Shown: in pieces, positions 24,720-33,371 of the stretch | Numbering within the stretch: the first letter of the stretch is position 1 | Layout: every line of letters starts with the position of its first letter | DNA from: Clostridium_AM sp900759715 | GTDB taxonomy: Bacteria; Bacillota; Clostridia; Clostridiales; Clostridiaceae | Assembly: GCA_900759715.1 (NCBI GenBank) | Contig: CAAEXF010000036.1 | Span: 56,615 to 120,614 of the forward strand | Length of the DNA stretch: 64,000 nt | Direction of reading: 5' to 3' | Position numbers and translations under genes: made by a program | The notes under the pieces: generated by a model | Seen by the model: only the letters and a program-made list of their open reading frames with translations | What the model was told of the DNA's origin: nothing | Databases searched by the model: none

Positions 24720-25964
24720 CTACCTCCTAAATGAAATTATCGGTATTTTTACTGTAAAAGTTGTACTTTTATTTTTTATAGATTGTACAGATATACTTCC
24801 TTTAAAAATATCCTGGACCAGATCTCTTACCAAAGTAAGTCCTATACCTCTACATATACTACCAGTTTCCTTATTATACTTAGTAGAAAAGCCAGGATTA
24901 AATATAAAATCAAAATTACTTTCACTTATACCTGTTCCATTGTCAAATACAGAAAAGACATATTCATCTCCAATCTTCTCAATTTTTAGTTTAACCAATC
25001 CTCTTTTTTTATTATCTATAGCTTCTATACTATTAAAAATAAGGTTTCTTATAATTGACATCAAATAAAAATGTTCAAGAACATAAAATTCGCATTCAAC
25101 TCTGAAATCAAGTTCAATATCCAAATTTTGGGTAATTATATAGTCTTTTGTATCTATTTCTAGAATATTTATAATATCCTTTATCTTCATGCGTTCAATA
25201 TCTATTTTATTATTAGCTATCTCCTCAAGTCCTCTCATAACCCTAATATAATCCTTTTTAATCTCGTGAACATCTTTAGCAATATCAAGCGTAAGATTTT
25301 TCAATTCTTCAGGGTAATGATTCTCAGAAACGATCTCGTAAGCTGAAAAGGATTTCTTCATTACATCTTCTATTTCAGCAGCATTCTTATTCATGAAATA
25401 TATTTCACTTTTGAATCCAGAAGTTAATAATATCAGTCTCCTATAGCGTTCCTCATGTTCTTCTTTTATAAGAAATGATTTATAATATTTCATTGCTATT
25501 AATATAATTAAAGTCATTAAAGATCTTACACAAGCTACTATTAAAAGATCTTTTATCATATTGCTATTTATCCCAGTTATTTGAGTCCTAATACTTAATT
25601 CAACAATATTCGAAAAAAGATCGCAGCAAAATATTGAAATCATGAATTTTGTCAGATCCTTCTTCCTATTCTTGTAATATAAAAAATAAAACATAACTCC
25701 ATAAGTAACAAAGAATGCCATCTCTGGCGTCATCATTTTAGGGATTTTATCAAAATCCATAAGACTCGAATGAATAAATGACGTGATTATTCCTGTGATT
25801 ATCGCTGTTTTCATTGGGTTTAATCCAACATAATTATAAAGAAATATAGAAAATACAACAACTGAAAAAGATATAGTAAAACCTTGGATTAAAAAGTTAA
25901 AATAAATCTGAGACGCTATACTTACACAAATCACAACTACAAGAATATTCTTGAACTTTTTCAT
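24720..25964 (-). CDS. Sensor histidine kinase, GlnK-like (SpoOB/NatK type)
   Basis: The 414-residue kinase has five or six N-terminal membrane segments (about residues 7-165) instead of a periplasmic sensor domain. A dimerisation region has KDVHEIKKDYIRVMRGLEEI with the probable phospho-histidine His231, followed by a GHKL ATPase domain (about 285-410; LIFNSIEAIDNKKRG N-box, VFDNGTGISESNFDFIF G1, TGSICRGIGLTLVRDLVQ G2). It is the likely sensor for the downstream GlnL-like regulator. The ligand is unknown; glutamine is suggested only by similarity of plan to GlnK. The ATG has GGGAGGTG upstream. Confidence 0.85.
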   Translation of the reverse strand: MKKFKNILVVVICVSIASQIYFNFLIQGFTISFSVVVFSIFLYNYVGLNPMKTAIITGIITSFIHSSLMDFDKIPKMMTPEMAFFVTYGVMFYFLYYKNRKKDLTKFMISIFCCDLFSNIVELSIRTQITGINSNMIKDLLIVACVRSLMTLIILIAMKYYKSFLIKEEHEERYRRLILLTSGFKSEIYFMNKNAAEIEDVMKKSFSAYEIVSENHYPEELKNLTLDIAKDVHEIKKDYIRVMRGLEEIANNKIDIERMKIKDIINILEIDTKDYIITQNLDIELDFRVECEFYVLEHFYLMSIIRNLIFNSIEAIDNKKRGLVKLKIEKIGDEYVFSVFDNGTGISESNFDFIFNPGFSTKYNKETGSICRGIGLTLVRDLVQDIFKGSISVQSIKNKSTTFTVKIPIISFRR

Positions 25965-26112
25965 CTAGTACACCTCCCTTTAATTTACTAATTCAATAAT
26001 AGTATACTATAAATTTCACTTTAATTCATCAAAGTATTGTATTTTAGAATAACGTTGGTACCATAGCTATTCAACTTATAATTAATTTCTCTTTCTCTTT
26101 TTCTATCCAATG

Positions 26113-26149
26113 AAAAAAGAGAAAGCCATATTTTTCTTGGCTTTCTCTC
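26113..26149 (-). terminator. Terminator of glmS
   Basis: The stem AAGAGAAAGCCA/TGGCTTTCTCT with a T-run on the minus strand lies 75 bp after the glmS stop. Confidence 0.9.
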
Positions 26150-26223
26150 TATTTTGAACAACTTTTCTTCTATTTGAACGAACTCATTTTTCTATAACTA
26201 ATAGTTAAATTTTTTACAAAAAA

Positions 26224-28050
26224 CTATTCAACTGTTACGCTCTTTGCCAAATTTCTTGGCTTGTCAACGTCACAACCTTTTTGTATAGCCATATAGTATG
26301 ATAATAATTGTAGTGGAATTACTGAAACTACTGGTGAAAGTATATCCATTACTTTTGGTATATACAATGCAGAGTCTACAGTCTTTTCAATTTCATCATG
26401 TCCTTCACAAGTAATTCCTAGAACATTAGCTCCTCTTGTTTTAACTTCTTTTATATTACTTACCATCTTATCAAATAAGTCTTCTTGAGTAGCTCCTGCT
26501 ATTACAATAGTTCCTTTTTCAATTAAAGCTATTGGGCCATGTTTTAGTTCTCCACCTGCATAAGCTTCTGAATGGATATATGATATTTCTTTAAGCTTTA
26601 ACGATCCTTCCATAGCTACTGCATAATCAAGACCTCTTCCTAAGAAGAACATATCTTTATGCATATAAGTTTTTGCAGTAAACTTTTGTATAGTTTCTTT
26701 ATTTTCTAATACCTTCTCTGCTTTTTCTGGCAGTGTAAGCATTTCTTTCTTTATTTGATCTATAGTTTCTTCACTTATAGTCTTTTTATTTTCAGCAAAG
26801 AATAATGCTATCATATACATAGCTATAAGCTGAGTAACATATGCTTTTGTTGAAGCAACTGCGATTTCTGGACCAGCCCAAGTATATAATACATCATCAG
26901 CTTCTCTTGATACAGAACTTCCAACAACATTAGTTACGGCGATTACTCTAGCACCTTGTTTCTTAGCTTCTCTAAGTGCAGCTAAAGTATCTGCTGTTTC
27001 TCCTGATTGACTTATAACCATCATTAGGGTTCTTTCATTTATGATTGGATCTCTATATCTAAATTCAGAAGCAACTTCTATCTCTACAGGTATTCTTGCA
27101 AGTTTTTCTATTACATACTTACCTACAACCCCTGCATGATAAGCAGTTCCGCAAGCTACTATATATATTTTATCTATATTTTCTATTTGATCTTTTGTTA
27201 TTTTTATATCATCAAGAGTTACAGGCTTACCTGGCATAATTCTTGATGTCATTGTATCTTTTATAACTTTTGGCTGTTCATGAATTTCTTTTATCATGAA
27301 ATGCTCAAATCCACCCTTTTCAGCTGCATCTGCATTCCAAGTTACATGATATATATCTCTCTTTATTTCTTCGCCTTCTTCTGATAAAAGTTTTACTCCA
27401 TCTTTAGTCATAACTACAAATTCTTTATCATTTAAAAGATAAATATCTCTTGTATGATTTAATATAGCTGGTATATCTGAAGCTATAAATGATTCTTCTT
27501 TCCCTAATCCAACTATTAATGGACTATCTTTTCTTACAGCTACGACTTTGTCTGGCTCTTTAGAACAAACTACACCTATAGCATAGCTTCCTTCCATCTT
27601 TGCAACAGCCTTCATAACAGCATCAGTTAGATCTCCATCGTAGAAATAATCAACTAAGTGAGGTATAACTTCTGTATCAGTTTCCGAAGCAAAGTTATAT
27701 CCCTTTGTCATTAACCATTCTCTTAAATGGATATAATTTTCTATAATTCCATTGTGAACTACACTGATTGTTCCATCCTCAGTAGTATGAGGATGTGAAT
27801 TTAAGTCTGATGGTTCACCGTGAGTCGCCCATCTTGTATGGCCTATACCTACACAACCTTTTAATGGAGTTGTTTCAAGTTTGTCTTCAAGATTAGCAAG
27901 TCTTCCCTTGCATTTTGTTACATTTAATTTATCTCCATCAAGTATTGCTACACCTGCTGAGTCATATCCTCTATATTCTAATTTGCTTAACCCCTCAATT
28001 AATATTGGAGAAGCCTCTCTCTTTCCTACAAAACCAACTATTCCGCACAT
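26224..28050 (-). CDS. glmS: Glutamine--fructose-6-phosphate aminotransferase (isomerizing)
   Basis: GlmS makes glucosamine-6-phosphate from fructose-6-phosphate and glutamine, the committed step to UDP-GlcNAc and peptidoglycan. The 608 residues show the N-terminal glutaminase with catalytic Cys2 (MCGIVGFVGKREAS), GHTRWATHGEPSDLNSHPH (near 74), and two SIS domains (about 285-420 and 455-595) with ISQSGETADTLAALREAKK and the C-terminal KPRNLAKSVTVE. Length and ends are as expected. Control is by the glmS ribozyme in the leader (28283-28640), which self-cleaves on binding the product, so the enzyme is under product feedback at the RNA level. Confidence 0.98.
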   Translation of the reverse strand: MCGIVGFVGKREASPILIEGLSKLEYRGYDSAGVAILDGDKLNVTKCKGRLANLEDKLETTPLKGCVGIGHTRWATHGEPSDLNSHPHTTEDGTISVVHNGIIENYIHLREWLMTKGYNFASETDTEVIPHLVDYFYDGDLTDAVMKAVAKMEGSYAIGVVCSKEPDKVVAVRKDSPLIVGLGKEESFIASDIPAILNHTRDIYLLNDKEFVVMTKDGVKLLSEEGEEIKRDIYHVTWNADAAEKGGFEHFMIKEIHEQPKVIKDTMTSRIMPGKPVTLDDIKITKDQIENIDKIYIVACGTAYHAGVVGKYVIEKLARIPVEIEVASEFRYRDPIINERTLMMVISQSGETADTLAALREAKKQGARVIAVTNVVGSSVSREADDVLYTWAGPEIAVASTKAYVTQLIAMYMIALFFAENKKTISEETIDQIKKEMLTLPEKAEKVLENKETIQKFTAKTYMHKDMFFLGRGLDYAVAMEGSLKLKEISYIHSEAYAGGELKHGPIALIEKGTIVIAGATQEDLFDKMVSNIKEVKTRGANVLGITCEGHDEIEKTVDSALYIPKVMDILSPVVSVIPLQLLSYYMAIQKGCDVDKPRNLAKSVTVE

Positions 28051-28210
28051 AAATAATCTTCCTTTCTCATTTTAAATTTATAATTCTCTTTTTGGAGAAT
28101 AGCGAACTCAAATTTACAATTTTAATTTCACGCTTATAAAGCCCTTCCTAAATATCAAAAAATGAAAGGATTAAATAAGCTTTTATGATTTTAAATTCGC
28201 TAATGATGAA

Positions 28211-28235
28211 ACTTCTTCATGCTGCATGAAGAAGT
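28211..28235 (-). promoter_or_regulatory. Perfect hairpin in the glmS leader
   Basis: The 12-bp stem ACTTCTTCATGC/GCATGAAGAAGT lies between the ribozyme and the start codon. On the minus strand it is followed by TTTCATCATTAG, a poor U-run. It is therefore more likely a structural or RNA-stability hairpin than a terminator. Confidence 0.55.
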
Positions 28236-28282
28236 AAGCTTTCCAGCAAACGCAAAGTTAGGTTGGATGCTTAGGTTTTAAC

Positions 28283-28640
28283 ACCAGATTGATATTGTGT
28301 CAGAAATCACTTTCCGATTTTATCAACCGTTAACGGTAGTGCGATACCGTGGGGCACCCGCCGAAGAATCGATACTCCCCATCCTCGTCAACTTAAGTGA
28401 CAGCCCAAATCTTTGATTTGGTTGCTGGAACTTACACAATGGTGTAAGTGAGAGTCAAAATCTTTGATTTTGTTACTCGAACTTACTCCAGCAGCTTTGC
28501 TGGTGGAGTTTCCTTTATAACACAAATCTTTGATTTAGCTAGTCCAACTTACCCGGACGTTTCCAAGTTACCACTTACACATCTGTGTAAGTTCGGTTAA
28601 CTAAATCATAGATTTAGAACCTCACTTAAGTTCTGGCGCT
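28283..28640 (-). ncRNA. glmS self-cleaving ribozyme with enlarged P1
   Basis: The leader RNA contains the glmS ribozyme, whose cofactor is glucosamine-6-phosphate. The 5' end reads A|GCGCCAGAAC, with cleavage expected between 28640 (A-1) and 28639 (G+1). The conserved core follows P1 as GACGAGGATGGGGAG (28395-28381 into the next line), TATCGA and TTCGGCGGGTGCCCC (P2/P2.1), then a P3 stem ACGGTA..TACCGT and a P4 stem TTGATA..TATCAA ending near 28283. P1 is closed by AACTTAAGTGA (28632-28622) pairing with TCACTTAAGTT (28400-28390). Between the arms is a 221-nt insertion of repeated small hairpins. Core motifs and pairings are intact, so activity is expected. Confidence 0.93.
28401..28621. repeat. 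Repeat-rich insertion in the P1 loop of the glmS ribozyme
   Basis: The 221 bp contain three copies of AAATCAAAGATTT (one of them within AAAATC..GATTTT) and one AAATCTATGATTT. They are interspersed with hairpins CTTACAC-N4-GTGTAAG (two copies) and CTCCACCAGC-AAA-GCTGCTGGAG (one copy). Units such as AAATCAAAGATTTGGGC and GATTTTGACTCTC recur in the inverted-repeat element at 12069-12223. Each unit can fold on itself, so the P1 arms can still pair. Confidence 0.8.
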
Positions 28641-28683
28641 TTAAAATTTAACTTATAAACACTATAAGCCTACTCTCTGTTAT

Positions 28684-28694
28684 TCACCTCCTCA
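28684..28694 (-). promoter_or_regulatory. Strong Shine-Dalgarno-like sequence with no start codon in the glmS leader
   Basis: TGAGGAGGTGA on the minus strand lies upstream of the ribozyme cleavage site. No ATG, GTG or TTG follows at usable spacing with a frame longer than a few codons. It would be on the 5' fragment released by cleavage. Confidence 0.4.
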
Positions 28695-28733
28695 ATTATT
28701 AAATCAATATTGCATAAAACAAGTTGCTCCTAT

Positions 28734-28763
28734 ATTATATGGCTACTTTAATAATTTGGTCAA
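28734..28763 (-). promoter_or_regulatory. Sigma-A promoter of glmS
   Basis: TTGACC (28758-28763), an 18-bp spacer and TATAAT (28734-28739) on the minus strand place the transcript start near 28727. That is about 87 nt upstream of the ribozyme cleavage site and nearly 680 nt before the glmS ATG. Confidence 0.8.
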
Positions 28764-28853
28764 TATATTTTTTATAAAATTAATATTAAGTTCATTTTAA
28801 TACCAATAGCTTAAAATAATTACTCTATTAAACATATATAGTTTATTTAAATT

Positions 28854-28904
28854 TAAAAGTTGTATATATCTATATATTGTTGCAACATATAGGTATATAC
28901 AACT
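28854..28904 (-). terminator. Terminator of the sigma/DUF4179 operon
   Basis: The stem AGTTGTATATA/TATATACAACT with an inner CTATAT/ATATAG pair is followed by TTTAAATTT on the minus strand. It starts 10 bp after the stop. Confidence 0.7.
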
Positions 28905-28913
28905 CCTTATCCG

Positions 28914-30371
28914 CTATTTATCGCTAAGATCAATTTTAAATTTCAAGTCTTCTCTTATATCAAAATCATCAAAATTCCTTGTTCCTATAATATATTTTTT
29001 ATTTTTATCTAAAGGTTCAAACTCCACAACATATTCATTCGGCTTATTTTCATCTTTTCTTCTATTACCTACATTAATGAGGTCAGAATTATTTTTATAC
29101 TCAACATAATTATTTTCCGTATCTTTAATAAATAAACTACTTGCCTGTGTAAGTGGAGCTAAACCTTCTACATTATACCTAACTATAGTTCTATCTTCTT
29201 TGAGCTCTATTTCTTTAATTATAGTCTTCCCAATTTTGCCTTGAGAGATTTCTAGTGGATACTGCCCATTAATAGGTTTGCTTTCTTCTTTCATCTTATA
29301 ATTACTATCAAATTTAGGGAGACTATAAGGTATAATCGTTAAATATTTAGGAATACTTTTCATTCGAATACATTTTAGTTCACCATAAAAATCACTAAAT
29401 AAAGAATGTTTTTCGCTGCTAGTATGAAATTCCTTCCATTGGATTTCTACACCCTTATCATCATAGACAAACCAATTGCTATATTTCATCTCTCCTGCAA
29501 AGTGCTCTTCTCCGAAAGCTTTTGTTCTTTTCTCTAAATCTTTATAATCCTTATTGGTATATTTACCAGTAAACATTATAGAAGTATTTATAGGAGTAAA
29601 GGTTACTCTTTTTATATTAATAGTTGCTTCTGGAAAGTTCACACTGGTATTAGGTTTAAATACTTTGGTTTCTTTAAGTATTTCCTTTTTTGAATAGCTA
29701 AAGCTTAGCTTCCAGTTTCCCTCTATTCCACCTATATCTCTTATATTCAAGTCTATATTTATAGTTTCTGGAAGATTTTTATCTGACACATTAATTTCGC
29801 ATGATCCTACATAGGTATGATTATCTATATATTTCCCTCCATCTCCACCATTACCAAATCCATCTTTGCCATTTATCTTTAAATAGTGCCCTAAGAAGAA
29901 AGGTCTGTAATTTTCGACCATCTTATCCTTAATAATATCCTTAATGTTCCCATCACTTTTTATCGTATATCCCATAATTAACTCATTATTATCACATAAT
30001 ACTTCATTAATAGTTAACGTTATACCCTTATCAGTTACACTATTATTAATTGATTGAGTGTACTTTTGATATTCTCCATTCTTATCGTTAAAACTCTGAA
30101 TTATAGAATTTAATACAGGAATATTTTTTGCAAAAGCTGGTACTACTAGAACACTAGCTGATATTATACATATCGCAGCTGCAGCTGCTGCTTTATATTT
30201 AAATCTTCTCACTTTACCTTCACTGTTAATTTGTTTCATTAAATTTTCCCTTAAGTTTTTCTTTCGTAGTTCATTTATTTTTAGGTCGTCATATTCATCT
30301 TCTTTGTCATCTTTCTCAATATAATTAAATAATTCTAGGATATCTTTTTCATCTAAAACATCTCTATTCAT
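28914..30371 (-). CDS. DUF4179 membrane protein, probable anti-sigma factor
   Basis: The 485-residue protein has a charged cytoplasmic N-terminus (1-55), one membrane segment (about 60-82, KAAAAAAICIISASVLVVPAFA) and a large extracellular part. DUF4179-type sequence comes first (about 85-180, NSVTDKGITLTINEVLCDNN), then two beta-rich regions with IEGNWKLSFSYSKKEI and a C-terminal DUF5643-like segment (FIKDTENNYVEYKNN). Proteins of this plan are encoded directly after ECF-like sigma factors and are thought to hold them at the membrane. The 8-bp overlap with the sigma gene supports that. The signal sensed is unknown. Confidence 0.8.
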   Translation of the reverse strand: MNRDVLDEKDILELFNYIEKDDKEDEYDDLKINELRKKNLRENLMKQINSEGKVRRFKYKAAAAAAICIISASVLVVPAFAKNIPVLNSIIQSFNDKNGEYQKYTQSINNSVTDKGITLTINEVLCDNNELIMGYTIKSDGNIKDIIKDKMVENYRPFFLGHYLKINGKDGFGNGGDGGKYIDNHTYVGSCEINVSDKNLPETINIDLNIRDIGGIEGNWKLSFSYSKKEILKETKVFKPNTSVNFPEATINIKRVTFTPINTSIMFTGKYTNKDYKDLEKRTKAFGEEHFAGEMKYSNWFVYDDKGVEIQWKEFHTSSEKHSLFSDFYGELKCIRMKSIPKYLTIIPYSLPKFDSNYKMKEESKPINGQYPLEISQGKIGKTIIKEIELKEDRTIVRYNVEGLAPLTQASSLFIKDTENNYVEYKNNSDLINVGNRRKDENKPNEYVVEFEPLDKNKKYIIGTRNFDDFDIREDLKFKIDLSDK

Positions 30372-30948
30372 TTATACAACCTCCTTTTTTTAAAAAAGTA
30401 AGTTTTTCTTTTAAAATTTTTCTTCCACGAGAAAGTCGGTTGTCAACTATACTCCTATTTATTCCTAGATATCTTGCTATATCCACTATATCTTCCTGTA
30501 TTAAGTACCTTCTTATAAAAATTTCTCTATCTATTTCTTTAAGTTCCTTTATAGCATTAACAACCTCACCTTTATTCTCCTTAGATATAATTAAATCTTC
30601 TACCTGATTTTTTGCTTCAACCATATAATCTTCTATACATTCTATATTGGTATCTTTAATTATCTTCTTTTTATAGTTTATAGCTTTATATTTTGCTACT
30701 GCTTTAAACCAATACTTAAAACTTCCCTTTTCTTCATCAAAGCTTTCTATGTTATTCCATAGACACATGAATATATCATTAATACATTCATCTATATAAG
30801 TAGCATATTGTTCTGAACCAAATACTCCAAATACTACATTGTATATATAGTCGCAATAGCTACTAAATGCATATTCTAAAGCTTTAGGATTTTTATTGTT
30901 TAATTCTCTAATGAAATTATCCTCATTTATCCCCATTTTCCCCTCCAT
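30364..30948 (-). CDS. RNA polymerase sigma factor, ECF-like
   Basis: The 194-residue sigma-70-family protein has a region 2 near 20-95 (YCDYIYNVVFGVFGSEQYAT, CLWNNIESFDEEKGSFKYWF with the typical F-x-x-W-F) and a region 4 near 130-185 whose helix-turn-helix reads DIARYLGINRSIVDNRLSRG. A start at 30948 has GGAGGGG-type upstream bases; an alternative ATG four codons later (MGINEDNF) is also possible. It overlaps the DUF4179 gene by 8 bp. Such pairs usually autoregulate. No repeat of a clear promoter motif was identified upstream. Confidence 0.85.
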   Translation of the reverse strand: MEGKMGINEDNFIRELNNKNPKALEYAFSSYCDYIYNVVFGVFGSEQYATYIDECINDIFMCLWNNIESFDEEKGSFKYWFKAVAKYKAINYKKKIIKDTNIECIEDYMVEAKNQVEDLIISKENKGEVVNAIKELKEIDREIFIRRYLIQEDIVDIARYLGINRSIVDNRLSRGRKILKEKLTFLKKGGCINE

Positions 30949-31109
30949 TATACTTACTGCAACTTTTAATTTCTTATAATATAAATTATTTTTAAAGAGC
31001 TCTTCATATAATAATACAAATATAATATCAACTTTCTATCATTAAATACTAAATTTATCTAAATTATTTAAAATATAGTCCATATATTAAGCATAATATT
31101 TATCCGATG

Positions 31110-31223
31110 GCTTACCCGCTCTAATACTCCCATCTTCTTCAAGTGGGAGTAAAGAGCGGCTATGCCCCTGGATAACGACTTCTAAGCTTCAGATGGAGTC
31201 AAAACTCCACCTGAAGCTTAGAA
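31110..31223. repeat. Structured intergenic element of two long hairpins
   Basis: Hairpin one (31110-31175) has nested stems TTATCC/GGATAA, CCGCTCT/AGAGCGG and ACTCCCA/TGGGAGT. Hairpin two (31180-31223) is a near-perfect stem TTCTAAGCTTCAG-TGGAGT with loop CAAA. It lies between the terminator of glmM and the start of the sigma gene. No frame is present. It has the look of a dispersed clostridial repeat or a small structured RNA. No promoter was found for it. Confidence 0.65.
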
Positions 31224-31236
31224 TTCTGTTTATAGT

Positions 31237-31267
31237 AAAAAAGACACAGGCCTATGCCTGTGTCTTT
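31237..31267 (-). terminator. Terminator of glmM
   Basis: The stem AAGACACAGG/CCTGTGTCTT is followed on the minus strand by TTTTAC. It lies 50 bp past the stop at 31318. Confidence 0.88.
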
Positions 31268-31317
31268 ATATCATATGAAAACTACCTTAAATTTTCACTT
31301 TGAACCCTATTTATATA

Positions 31318-32670
31318 TTAACTATTTGCTTTTTTCTCAATAAGTTGTGCTAAGTTGTGCGCCATTTCATCAAGTTCACTTTGAACTTCTCCTTCAAGCA
31401 TAACTCTAACCAATGGCTCTGTACCTGAAGGTCTTATTAATACTCTTCCACATCCATTTAGCTTTTCTTCCATCTTCTTTATTTCATTTATTATTTCTTC
31501 ATCTTCTAAGTATATATTCTTTTTATTATTTGGTACTGTAGCATTCACAAGTATCTGTGGTAGTTCCTTCATCATTGAAGCTAGTTCTGATAAGGTTTTT
31601 CCACTTTTCTTAACTATAGCTCCAAGTTGAAGTCCAGTAACCAATCCGTCTCCAGTAGTATTGTAATCTAAGAATATAATATGTCCTGATTGCTCTCCAC
31701 CAAGCTTGTATCCTTCCTTAGCCATTTCCTCAAGAACATATCTGTCTCCAACCTTAGTTTTTATTGTCTTTATATTTTCTTTATTTAAAGCTATATCTAA
31801 TCCTAAATTACTCATTACAGTTACAACAACAATATCCTTATATAATTTACCAGTCTCTTTTAAATGTTTACCGCAAATAGCCATAATAAAGTCACCATTA
31901 ATTAGGTTCCCCTTTTCGTCTACTGCAAGGCATCTATCTGCATCTCCATCAAATGCTAAACCGATGTCACATCCTTTTTTAACCACATAGTCCATTAACT
32001 CTTCAGGATGAGTTGATCCGCAATTTTTATTTATGTTAATTCCATCTGGATCATTATTGATAACATACACTTGTGCACCCAATTCTTTAAATGCTTTTAC
32101 TGCTGTAATATAAGAAGCTCCATTAGCACAGTCCAATGCTACCTTTAATCCTTTTAAATCTATATCTATAGTTGATTTAGCAAACTCCACATAGTCTCCA
32201 ATTGCTTCGCCAGACTCTTCTATCTTCCTTCCTATTTCATCTCCTGTTGGAAGTGGAACTCCCTCAAAGTTACTTTCTATAACACTTTGTATTTTATCTT
32301 CTAACTCATCAGATAGCTTGTATCCCTGTCCATTAAAAAATTTTATTCCATTATATTCTACTGGATTGTGAGATGCAGATATAACAACCCCAGCATCTGC
32401 TCCGTACTTTCTAGTTAGATGTGCTACTGCAGGAGTCGGTACCACCCCTACACAAAGGGCTTCTGCGCCCACAGATAATATACCTGAAACTAATGCGTTT
32501 TCTAACATGTCTCCTGATATTCTTGTATCCATTCCTACTAATATTTTAGGTTTATGTGCTCCCTCAGTAAGAACATAAGCTCCAGCTCTTCCTAATTTAT
32601 ATGCTAATTCTGCTGTTAATTCTTTATTTGCGATACCTCTTACTCCGTCGGTTCCAAACATTCTATGCAT
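31318..32670 (-). CDS. glmM: Phosphoglucosamine mutase
   Basis: GlmM converts glucosamine-6-phosphate to glucosamine-1-phosphate, the step after GlmS. The 450 residues hold the active serine in VVISASHNPVEYNG (near 100), the metal-binding DGDADR (near 240), the sugar-binding GGEQSGHIIF (near 325) and the phosphate-binding RPSGTEPLVRVM (near 405). A TTG three codons upstream opens the longest frame, but it lies only 2 nt from GAGAGAGG; the ATG at 32670 has correct spacing and gives MHRMFGTDGVRG, the family start. Unlike many Firmicutes, glmM is not with cdaAR, which lies 10 kb away in this window. Confidence 0.97.
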   Translation of the reverse strand: MHRMFGTDGVRGIANKELTAELAYKLGRAGAYVLTEGAHKPKILVGMDTRISGDMLENALVSGILSVGAEALCVGVVPTPAVAHLTRKYGADAGVVISASHNPVEYNGIKFFNGQGYKLSDELEDKIQSVIESNFEGVPLPTGDEIGRKIEESGEAIGDYVEFAKSTIDIDLKGLKVALDCANGASYITAVKAFKELGAQVYVINNDPDGININKNCGSTHPEELMDYVVKKGCDIGLAFDGDADRCLAVDEKGNLINGDFIMAICGKHLKETGKLYKDIVVVTVMSNLGLDIALNKENIKTIKTKVGDRYVLEEMAKEGYKLGGEQSGHIIFLDYNTTGDGLVTGLQLGAIVKKSGKTLSELASMMKELPQILVNATVPNNKKNIYLEDEEIINEIKKMEEKLNGCGRVLIRPSGTEPLVRVMLEGEVQSELDEMAHNLAQLIEKKANS

Positions 32671-32794
32671 ATCAATCAATACCTCTCTCTTTTATCTTAA
32701 TATATTATTTTTTTCAACAATAATAACTACATTATAATATTATATTACAATTTACTTACAGTAACAACAGGTATTAACTAGCTTAAAGTTAATA

Positions 32795-32826
32795 TAAAAA
32801 GCCACCCGAAATTACTTCGAGTGGCT
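32795..32826 (-). terminator. Terminator of the ferredoxin oxidoreductase operon
   Basis: The stem AGCCAC..CG/CG..GTGGCT is followed on the minus strand by TTTTTATATT, 14 bp past the stop at 32840. Confidence 0.88.
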
Positions 32827-32839
32827 AAATTCAATTATA

Positions 32840-33370
32840 TTATTTTACAAATTCAATTCCTCTTTCAATAGCCTTCTTGTTTACTTCAAAGAATTTTTCT
32901 TTTCCATGAGCTCTTAATGATTCAAGTAAAGCTTCTATTGAAACTATTCCTGTCTTTTTAACAAGCGCTCCTAAAAGAACCATGTTAGCTATTGTCTTGC
33001 TTCCTAATTCTTGTGCTATAGTTTGAGCTGGGATTGCTATAACGTCTAAATCAGTTCTTGTAGGCATTACATCAACTAGGTCTGAATCTAATACTATAAG
33101 ACCATTAGCTTCTACCATATCTTCAAATTTTTCTAGAGAAGGTCTATTCATTACAACTATACTATCAGCTTTAGTAACTATTGGTGAGCCTATGCCCTCA
33201 TCAGTTAATATAACTGAACAGTTAGCTGTACCTCCTCTCATTTCTGGACCATATGATGGTAACCATGAAACGTTTAAATTAGCATCCATTCCTGCATAAG
33301 CAAGAAATTTACCCATAGATAATATACCTTGTCCACCAAACCCTGCGAAAATTATCTGTTGTGATGCCAT
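32840..33370 (-). CDS. 2-oxoacid:ferredoxin oxidoreductase, gamma subunit
   Basis: This is the gamma subunit (176 residues) of a four-subunit oxidoreductase that decarboxylates 2-oxoacids to acyl-CoA with reduction of ferredoxin. It begins with the family motif IIFAGFGGQGILSMGKFLAYAG (6-27; the GGQG loop) and has SWLPSYGPEMRGGTANCSVI (near 36). It is 1 bp downstream of the beta subunit, last in the operon before the terminator. KorC/VorC-type gammas share these features, and the substrate is set by the whole complex. Confidence 0.93.
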   Translation of the reverse strand: MASQQIIFAGFGGQGILSMGKFLAYAGMDANLNVSWLPSYGPEMRGGTANCSVILTDEGIGSPIVTKADSIVVMNRPSLEKFEDMVEANGLIVLDSDLVDVMPTRTDLDVIAIPAQTIAQELGSKTIANMVLLGALVKKTGIVSIEALLESLRAHGKEKFFEVNKKAIERGIEFVK

Positions 33371-33371
33371 T

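Noticed and set aside
28401..28621. CRISPR array
   Set aside because: The repeats are short, self-complementary, irregularly spaced and differ in sequence; no spacers of fixed length and no cas genes are present. They lie inside the glmS ribozyme P1 loop.
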